NCBI GenBank assembly: GCA_017515945.1
Contig: JAFWDX010000504.1
Coordinates: 1-12,257 of the forward strand
Source: Blautia sp.
GTDB lineage: Bacteria > Bacillota > Clostridia > Lachnospirales > Lachnospiraceae
DNA length: 12,257 nt
Reading direction: 5' to 3'
Part shown: positions 6,709-12,257 of the stretch, one piece after another
Layout of the letters: every line of letters starts with the position of its first letter
Numbering within the stretch: the stretch's first letter is position 1
The notes under the pieces: model-generated
The model's database searches: none
What the model was told of the DNA's origin: nothing
The model's input: the letters and a program-made list of their open reading frames with translations, nothing else
Position numbers and translations under genes: made by a program

Positions 6709-8291
6709 ACATTTATTTTATTGGAATGTGTATTTCGATGGCCATCTATATCCTGGTGAGCTATTTCGTAAGCCGCAGGATCAAGAGCGTAGATGATTAT
6801 TTCGTGGCCGGGCGCAGGGCTCCTATGCTGCTGATCTCCGGATCTCTGGTTGCGTCTTATATCGGGACAGGTATGTTCATGGGCGACGCCCAGATGTATT
6901 ATGAGGGCGTGTTCTCTGTTCTGATCATTGTCAATTCCATGGCAAGTGCCGGATATATCATCGGAGCGGTATTCTTTGGCCGCTATCTCAGAAGGTCCAA
7001 GGTTACGACGATTCCGGAATTTTTTGAGAAAAGATTCTGCTCGGCACATATGCGCAAACTCTCATCCGGGATCGCGGTCATTGTCATGACGGTTTACTGT
7101 GTGACAGTCGTCAAGGGCATCTCTACTTTGATGAGCGCGGTTACCGGAGTTGATCCTTTCATCTGCGCCGTGATCGCAATGTCTGTATTTACGCTTATTA
7201 CAGTAATGGCCGGTTCCTCAGGCGTCCTGATCACAGATACCATGATGGCGACCCTTTTCACAGTCATCACCCTGGTATGCTGCATCCTCATCGCGCAGAA
7301 GGCCGGAGGCTGGAATGATGCGGTTAAGACGATCGTCGGGACGAGCGGTATGGAGCACTACCTTTCCTGGGAAGGGCAGCCTGGTCTGATTATGAACAAC
7401 GGCCGGGATAATATGATCTGGGCTTTGACAAACGGCATCGTGTGGATGTCTGTGACGATGGTCAGCCCATGGCAGACCAGCCGTTATATGATGGCGAAGG
7501 ACGAAAATGTCGTCGTCCGCTCTTCAGTGCCTGCTGCTATTGGCATCTTCATCATCAATATCGTTGTCGGCATGACGGCCATGACAGTCAATGTATGGCA
7601 TCCGGAGCTGTCTGATACATCAAGAGTATTGATCTGGGCGGCCATGAATATCCTGCCTGGCGTGCTCGGCGTACTGCTGCTTACAGGTGTGTTGTCTGCA
7701 GGTATTTCATCCGCAACGACCTTCCTTTCACTGATCGGAACCTTTGTCACGAACGACCTGGCAGGCAAAAAGTCCAAAAACCCGATCCGTACAGGCAGGA
7801 TCGTCATGATCATTGCTTCCCTGATCGTACTGCTCTACAATCGTTTCGGCCCTCCAGGACTGTTCTGGATCATGTATATGGGCGGAACCACGATCTGCAG
7901 CGCGTATATGCCTGTGACTATGGGCAGCATCCTCAGCAAGAGACTGACGAAAGCCGGTGCGTATGCAGGTATGCTTTGCGGTTTTGTCAGCTGCTTCGGG
8001 ATCCAGGTGGCAAAAGCCATCATCGGTTTTTCGCTTCCGATCTGGCTGGATCCCAGCATCATCGGCTTTGTCTTCAGTGTAGCCGGTATGGTGCTCGTTT
8101 CCGCAGTTACAAAGGTTACGCCGGAAGAGACCCAGGCCCGTGCCCGTCTCTTTGAGATCCCGGAGAACGAAAAGAATCCCCGGGAGGTACGTAAGACTCT
8201 CGGCTGGATCCGCCTTTCTATGGCATCCGGTGTCTTGATGGCTGTTGTGCTTGTTCTCGTTTGGGTTGTACCCTACATGAGCGCAAAATAA
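6705..8291 (+). CDS. Sodium:solute symporter (SSS family)
   Basis: 528-residue integral membrane transporter with about 13 hydrophobic segments, typical of the SSS/SLC5 family with a LeuT fold. Seen: the family start VDDYFVAGRRAP (29-40), the SYIGTGMFMG segment (51-60), and SAGISSATTFLSLIGTFVTN (331-350), which aligns with the helix carrying the conserved serines of the Na2 sodium site (S335/S336 here). It therefore most likely couples uptake of a small solute to Na+. The substrate cannot be read from the sequence. The ATG at 6705 follows AAGGAGG (6688-6694) located inside the upstream small ORF, and overlaps its stop codon. A strong terminator follows 20 nt after the stop, so the operon is the small ORF plus this gene only. 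Confidence 0.92.
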   Translation: MNIYFIGMCISMAIYILVSYFVSRRIKSVDDYFVAGRRAPMLLISGSLVASYIGTGMFMGDAQMYYEGVFSVLIIVNSMASAGYIIGAVFFGRYLRRSKVTTIPEFFEKRFCSAHMRKLSSGIAVIVMTVYCVTVVKGISTLMSAVTGVDPFICAVIAMSVFTLITVMAGSSGVLITDTMMATLFTVITLVCCILIAQKAGGWNDAVKTIVGTSGMEHYLSWEGQPGLIMNNGRDNMIWALTNGIVWMSVTMVSPWQTSRYMMAKDENVVVRSSVPAAIGIFIINIVVGMTAMTVNVWHPELSDTSRVLIWAAMNILPGVLGVLLLTGVLSAGISSATTFLSLIGTFVTNDLAGKKSKNPIRTGRIVMIIASLIVLLYNRFGPPGLFWIMYMGGTTICSAYMPVTMGSILSKRLTKAGAYAGMLCGFVSCFGIQVAKAIIGFSLPIWLDPSIIGFVFSVAGMVLVSAVTKVTPEETQARARLFEIPENEKNPREVRKTLGWIRLSMASGVLMAVVLVLVWVVPYMSAK

Positions 8292-8311
8292 AACTTATCA
8301 GATAAAAAGCC

Positions 8312-8362
8312 GCGGTGACCGCATTTCGGGCTTATGCCCGAAATGCGGTCACCGCCTTTTTT
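8312..8362 (+). terminator. Strong intrinsic terminator after the symporter gene
   Basis: A perfect 20-bp stem (8312-8331 with 8336-8355, beginning GCGGTGACC) with a TTAT loop, followed by CTTTTTT (8356-8362). An AAAAA run at 8304-8308 on the other side could let it act in both directions. Confidence 0.92.
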
Positions 8363-8410
8363 AAGCCTGAAAAAATACAGTGGATAAAAACATCGATTCA
8401 TGCTATGCTG

Positions 8411-8530
8411 TAATATACCAGTGGGTCTGAATACGTGGAATACTCTGTTTTCACGTATTCAGAGCCTCTGCCTATACCGCGCGGAAAATCAGGTATATTT
8501 TCCATTTATTTGATCGCGCGGGTATAGTAT
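8411..8530. repeat. Structured intergenic repeat, copy B
   Basis: Second copy of the element at 5214-5330. First hairpin: 8419-8440 with 8449-8470, keeping the same G-G mismatch as copy A, while the T-T mismatch of copy A is a G-C pair here (8429/8460). Second fold: CTATACCGCGCG (8472-8483) with CGCGCGGGTATAG (8515-8527), around the inner stem GGAAAAT (8483-8489) / ATTTTCC (8497-8503). TATACC also stands at 8414-8419, so the element has related ends. It fills the first part of the gene-free 8363-8705 interval. Confidence 0.62.
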
Positions 8531-8561
8531 TTTTCGCGGGTATATAAAATATTTGAAAATT

Positions 8562-8693
8562 CAGTAACTGTTCAGCCAGCTCCTCGCATTTACTGTGACA
8601 CCGCAGACGCGTGGAACAAAAGCTGAACCGCCAGGGCCACACCGAAGGCGTCCCTTGGAAGGCACACTTCCATGCGACGAAAGGTACCTGCGC
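8562..8693 (-). repeat. Long form of the palindromic leader repeat, reversed copy (upstream of the kinase)
   Basis: Begins CAGTAACTGTTCAG, the reverse complement of the right end of the 34-bp units, with GCTCCT in the loop as expected for the reverse orientation; CAGTAA (8562-8567) pairs with TTACTG (8590-8595). It then shares with 1137-1243 the blocks CTCGCATTTACTG, GTGGAACAAAAGC and the GGCACACTTCCATGCGACGA stretch at 8661-8680. It ends directly at the kinase ribosome binding site. The segment 8531-8561 is AT-rich; no convincing promoter was found for the kinase. Confidence 0.5.
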
Positions 8694-8705
8694 TGAGGAG
8701 TATCA

Positions 8706-10142
8706 ATGAAACGAAGGGCAAGTTTTTTTAAGAGTTTACGTTTCCGGATCCTGGTTATCCTGATCCTGCTGGGGATCCTCCCCTGCATTCTGGCACCCCA
8801 TATCGTGATCCGGGCTTACGAGGACAGAGCTGTACAGATCCGGCAGCAGGACGTAAGGGGCTACTTTGAGCCTGTAGCTGCGATGCTGATCAAAGAGAGA
8901 TACCTGACGGACCAGGATAATGACCAGGTGGCCGCGCAGCTTGAACTGGCTGCGGTTCTGTACCAGGGCCGTGTGATCGTGGCGGATGCGGATTTCCGGA
9001 TCATTCATGACACGTTCGGCGTGGATATGGACAGATATATCCTTTCGCCGCTCCTGATCCGATGCTTCAGAGGAGAGGATGCATACAGGTATGATCCGGA
9101 TGACAGGATCATTGATGTGGCTGTGCCGATCATCAGTCCGGATGTGGAAGAGATCCAGGGCGCGATCCTGATCACGATTTCGACTACCGGGATCTCCACA
9201 ACGATGGCGGAGCTGGAGAAAAGGGAGATCCTTATTACAGGTATCGTCGGGGCTCTGGTCATACTGCTGGCCTATTTCCTCTCAACGATCCTCGTCAAGC
9301 CGTTTGCCAGGGTGACAAAGGCGATTGAGGATCTGACGGACGGATACCAGGATGAGGAGATCTCTGTACAGGATTACACGGAGACAGCCCTGATCACGGA
9401 TGCCTTCAACAAGATGCTCGCCAGGATGAAGGTGCTTGATGAGTCGCGCAATGAATTTGTTTCCAACGTCTCCCATGAGCTCAAGACGCCGATGACCTCC
9501 ATGAAGGTGCTGGCGGATTCCCTGGTGGGCCAGGAAAATGTGCCTGAGGAGCTGTACCAGGATTTCCTGCAGGATATCACAAAAGAGATCGACAGAGAAA
9601 ACAAGATCATATCTGATCTGCTCAGTCTGGTCAGGCTGGACAAAAAAGCTGCGGACCTGACGATCGAGCATGTCAATGTAAACGGACTCGTAGAGGAGAT
9701 CCTCAAACGGCTTAAACCGATCGCGGCTCTTCGGAGCATTGATCTTTTCCTCGAAAGTTTCCGTCCTGTGGAAGCGGATCTCGATGTGATCAAGTTTTCG
9801 TCGGCCATCAGCAATCTGGTGGAAAACGGGATCAAATACAATGTGGATGATGGCTGGGTCAGAGTAAAGATCGATGCCGACCACCAGTTCCTTTATATTG
9901 ACGTTTCCGACTCCGGGATGGGCATCCCTGCGGATTCTGTCGGAAAGATCTTTGAGAGATTCTACAGGGTAGACAAGTCTCATTCCAAGGAGATCGGCGG
10001 GACGGGCCTGGGGCTGGCCATCACACGCAGCGCCATTTCCGCCCACAGGGGTACAGTCACCGTGGAAAGCACGGAGGGCGAGGGCACGACATTTCACGTG
10101 AAGCTCCCGCTGAAATATATACCGGTTTCCCGTCAGCAATAA
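8706..10142 (+). CDS. Membrane sensor histidine kinase
   Basis: 478-residue two-component sensor. Order: transmembrane helix 1 (about 14-34); extracytoplasmic sensor region (about 35-172); transmembrane helix 2 (about 173-195); HAMP linker (about 196-247); HisKA dimerisation domain with H-box FVSNVSHELKTP and phospho-acceptor H257; HATPase with N-box NLVENGIKYN (370-379), G1 DSGMGI (402-407), F-box FERFY (416-420) and G2 GGTGLGLAI (431-439). All catalytic boxes are intact. The ligand is unknown. TGAGGAG (8694-8700) lies 5 nt before the ATG. Unusually, no response regulator gene is adjacent: the symporter terminator is upstream and comEC is downstream. Its partner is either encoded elsewhere or just not linked. 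Confidence 0.93.
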   Translation: MKRRASFFKSLRFRILVILILLGILPCILAPHIVIRAYEDRAVQIRQQDVRGYFEPVAAMLIKERYLTDQDNDQVAAQLELAAVLYQGRVIVADADFRIIHDTFGVDMDRYILSPLLIRCFRGEDAYRYDPDDRIIDVAVPIISPDVEEIQGAILITISTTGISTTMAELEKREILITGIVGALVILLAYFLSTILVKPFARVTKAIEDLTDGYQDEEISVQDYTETALITDAFNKMLARMKVLDESRNEFVSNVSHELKTPMTSMKVLADSLVGQENVPEELYQDFLQDITKEIDRENKIISDLLSLVRLDKKAADLTIEHVNVNGLVEEILKRLKPIAALRSIDLFLESFRPVEADLDVIKFSSAISNLVENGIKYNVDDGWVRVKIDADHQFLYIDVSDSGMGIPADSVGKIFERFYRVDKSHSKEIGGTGLGLAITRSAISAHRGTVTVESTEGEGTTFHVKLPLKYIPVSRQQ

Positions 10143-10147
10143 AAAGG

Positions 10148-10208
10148 ATAGCTGTGAAGGAGCTTGTGACTGAACAGTTACAAAGAAACTTAACGATTGA
10201 CAGTTACC
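10148..10208 (+). repeat. 34-bp palindromic leader repeat, copy 3, with second right arm
   Basis: The left arm TAGCTGT (10149-10155) pairs with ACAGTTA (10174-10180) through one G-U wobble where copy 1 has A-T. The loop is identical to copies 1 and 2. A second right arm, TTGACAGTTAC, follows at 10197-10207, comparable with the extra arm of copy 2. The unit lies between the kinase and comEC, ending 29 nt before the comEC start codon. No terminator was seen between the two genes. Confidence 0.62.
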
Positions 10209-10236
10209 CGAAAAAATGAAAAGAGAGGAGAACCAT

Positions 10237-12257
10237 ATGATCAAACGCCCCCTCTGCGCGGCGTGCCTGATCCTGATGGCAGCTCTGTGTCTGCTTGATC
10301 TGGCAGGATTGCCCCTTGTACGGGGCAATCCTCTGCCGCAGGCGGTACAGTCACAGATCGCTGCCGACCCACAGCAGACGGTTCAGGGTGAGAGCCTGCG
10401 CTGTACCCGTACAGAGAACGGGACATCCCTTATAGTCAGAAATGCCAGTCTGATCATTCGATCAAAAAAAATTCCCATTCGAAATTTACGTGTTTTTTTA
10501 TCCGGGACGGAAACGGTACCAGCCGGAGCTTTTGTGCTGCTTTCCGGTACGCTTGAACGGGTGCCGGAGATTTCCAATCCGGGTGAGTTTGACAGCAGAC
10601 AGTACTATGCCTGCGAGCATATTTATTATTATCTGAATAAAGCAGTGATCCTGAAACAGACCAGCTCCCATTCCGGCTTCAGAGAATTTTTCTGCCGACT
10701 GAGAGAGGACTGCGCCGCCTTTTTTGAAACAGCAGCCGGCACAGATGCAGGGGTTTTTAACGCTATCCTGCTGGGTGACAGGTCAGGATTGGATGCAGAA
10801 CTCAAAATGCGCTTTCAGATGGCCGGTATCATCCATATACTGGCCATCTCCGGGATGCACATAGGCATTCTGGGCATGGGGCTCTACAGGCTCCTCCACA
10901 GAGCGGGCTTTGGCGTTCCTTTTTCATATCTGATCTGCATGGTCGTCATGCTTTTTTATGGGTTCATGACCGGAGAGAGCGTTTCTGCGATCCGCGCGTT
11001 ATGCATGTTTATCGTGGCGGGAGGCGCCAGGATCACAGGCAGAGTGTACGACCTGCTGACTGCGCTGGGTCTGTCGGCGATCCTGATCCTGATGGAAAGC
11101 CCCGCATATCTTTACAGCAGCTCCTTTCTGCTCTCTTTTGCAGCCGTGCTGGGGATCGGTGTGGCAGGTCCTGTGCTGCTGCACGAGACGGACCGGCTCC
11201 TGGAACACGCAGGCTGTAAAAAGGGAAGCCGGATCCGGGAAATCTGTCATCTCCTTGCCGGGTCTCTGGCTGTACAGTTGACCACGCTGCCTGTCATGCT
11301 CTGGTTTTACGGGGAGATCTCACTGTGCGGTCTGTGGCTCAATCTGATCGTGCTGCCGACGGCAGGTATCGCGGCGGCCAGCGGGATTGCGGCTCTCCTG
11401 CCCGGAGGTGCCTTGTCTGTGTACTGCCCGGCGGCAGGCAGACTGCTGGGCCGTCTGCTGATCGCTCCGGGAAGAGTGCTGCTGCGCGTGTATGACACGA
11501 TGTCCCGGTTCGCCGTTGCGCTGCCGGGGGTAAGCTGGATCGGGGGCCGCCCAAAGGTATGGCAGATGGCGGTATATCTCGCATGTCTGACCGGATTTCT
11601 GCTGCTTCTGAAAAAAAAGTCCGACGACAGGCGAAAGGAGCCTGTGGCTGTGCGGGTTGCCGCGGCTTTGATCCTGACGGCAGGAATCGTCGTCATGGGT
11701 TTTCATGGAGATTCCCGGCTCCAGATTACCTGCCTGGATGTGGGGCAGGGAGATGGGATCGTGATCCGTACACCCGCAGGAAAGACTTATCTGATCGACG
11801 GCGGCAGTACAAATAAAAAAGAACTGGGGCGGTACCAGCTTATGCCCTATCTGAAATGTCAGGGGATTTCCTGCATAGACGGTGTTCTTTTGTCTCACTC
11901 TGATGAGGATCATATAAACGGAGTGATGGAAATGCTGTCCCTGCGAAGCCGCGGCCTGTGCAGCATAAAGATACGCAGGCTTTACCTGCCGGACTGGACG
12001 GAGAAAGACCGGATCTGGGCGGATGTGCTGGAGCTGGCAGATGCGGCAGGCACCGCGGTTTCTTATGTCCGTAAAGGCGACCGGATCATCAGTGGAGGTC
12101 TGGCTTTTGACGTTCTGGCACCTCTGCGAGGCAGCAGGGGTGAAAACGTCAATGAAGAGGGAATGGTCCTCGAGCTGGTCTATCACAGCTTTAAAGCGCT
12201 CTTTACAGGGGATATCGGCGAGGAAACGGAGGAAACGCTTTTGCCTGAGCTGGAGGA
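10237..12257 (+). CDS. comEC: ComEC/Rec2 family DNA-uptake channel, cut by window end
   Basis: Open frame of 673 codons running off the window. ComEC forms the membrane channel that carries single-stranded DNA into naturally competent cells. Order: a hydrophobic N-terminus (about 8-30); a DUF4131-type soluble region with LLSGTLERVP and NPGEFD (about 60-140); the Competence domain with LLGDRSGLD (178-186) and IIHILAISGMHIGIL (198-212), then many transmembrane helices; and from about residue 495 a metallo-beta-lactamase-like domain with LDVGQGDG (500-507), the metal-binding HSDEDH (554-559, matching HxxxDH) and FTGDIG with D659. All expected motifs are intact and no frame break is seen. The ATG at 10237 follows AGAGGAG (10224-10230) with 6 nt spacing. 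A full protein would need roughly 80-130 more residues. Whether the host is competent cannot be told from this gene alone. Confidence 0.93.
   Translation, partial: MIKRPLCAACLILMAALCLLDLAGLPLVRGNPLPQAVQSQIAADPQQTVQGESLRCTRTENGTSLIVRNASLIIRSKKIPIRNLRVFLSGTETVPAGAFVLLSGTLERVPEISNPGEFDSRQYYACEHIYYYLNKAVILKQTSSHSGFREFFCRLREDCAAFFETAAGTDAGVFNAILLGDRSGLDAELKMRFQMAGIIHILAISGMHIGILGMGLYRLLHRAGFGVPFSYLICMVVMLFYGFMTGESVSAIRALCMFIVAGGARITGRVYDLLTALGLSAILILMESPAYLYSSSFLLSFAAVLGIGVAGPVLLHETDRLLEHAGCKKGSRIREICHLLAGSLAVQLTTLPVMLWFYGEISLCGLWLNLIVLPTAGIAAASGIAALLPGGALSVYCPAAGRLLGRLLIAPGRVLLRVYDTMSRFAVALPGVSWIGGRPKVWQMAVYLACLTGFLLLLKKKSDDRRKEPVAVRVAAALILTAGIVVMGFHGDSRLQITCLDVGQGDGIVIRTPAGKTYLIDGGSTNKKELGRYQLMPYLKCQGISCIDGVLLSHSDEDHINGVMEMLSLRSRGLCSIKIRRLYLPDWTEKDRIWADVLELADAAGTAVSYVRKGDRIISGGLAFDVLAPLRGSRGENVNEEGMVLELVYHSFKALFTGDIGEETEETLLPELE

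Noticed and set aside
8561..8788. 75-codon minus-strand frame over the kinase leader
   Set aside because: It is made of the repeat at 8562-8693 and the antisense of the kinase N-terminus; there is no independent support.
218..10208. CRISPR array from repeated units of about 34 bp
   Set aside because: The copies are single, kilobases apart and have no regular spacers; no cas genes are present.
10197..10225. Promoter for comEC from TTGACA at 10197-10202
   Set aside because: No -10 like hexamer occurs 16-18 nt downstream; the position is occupied by AAAGAG and the ribosome binding site.
9282..10328. 348-codon open frame on the minus strand
   Set aside because: It lies opposite the histidine kinase, whose domains are fully intact in the other strand; the translated product shows no recognisable domain and starts inside comEC.
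11320..12186. 288-codon open frame on the minus strand
   Set aside because: It is a shadow of comEC, which keeps all motifs in its own frame; the antisense translation is low-complexity and rich in H, Q and R with no domain.

Overview
The window looks like chromosomal DNA from a mid-GC, low-synteny Gram-positive Clostridium-type bacterium, most likely a Lachnospiraceae relative. The clues are strong AGGAG-type ribosome binding sites before almost every gene, a single-chain PurL with a fused glutaminase domain of the clostridial type, a Mrp protein with an N-terminal cysteine cluster, a CGGNFRY-type cysteine-rich small protein, and GGGGAC-headed palindromic REP-like elements. The taxonomic call is inference; no rRNA or other marker is present.

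Layout. 1-287: no gene; a REP-like hairpin, short direct repeats, a possible -10 and a 34-bp palindromic repeat. 288-1133 (+): Mrp/NBP35 Fe-S carrier ATPase. 1134-1363: no gene; a composite palindromic repeat. 1364-5161 (+): purL. 5162-5343: no gene; a structured repeat (copy A). 5344-6138 (+): YcdX-like PHP-domain metallohydrolase. 6032-6325 (-): cysteine-rich small metal-binding protein, overlapping the end of the PHP gene tail to tail by 107 bp. 6326-6591: divergent control region with two consensus sigma-A promoters, one per strand, and a REP hairpin in the leader of the minus-strand gene. 6592-8291 (+): a 38-codon one-helix membrane ORF whose stop overlaps the start of a sodium:solute symporter, followed by a strong terminator. 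8363-8705: no gene; structured repeat copy B followed by a reversed long copy of the palindromic repeat. 8706-10142 (+): membrane sensor histidine kinase without an adjacent response regulator. 10237-12257 (+): ComEC/Rec2 DNA-uptake channel, cut by the window end.

Most genes are ordinary housekeeping or transport genes and do not form one pathway. The distinctive part is the intergenic DNA. Two families of structured repeats occupy the leaders of five of the plus-strand genes (mrp, purL, the PHP gene, the kinase and comEC). One family keeps an unchanged loop while its stem bases change in a compensating way. The repeats sit where they would be transcribed into 5' leaders, so they are either mobile palindromes in tolerated sites or undescribed RNA elements. 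The symporter pair, the antisense gene overlap and the REP-containing leader are the other points worth checking.
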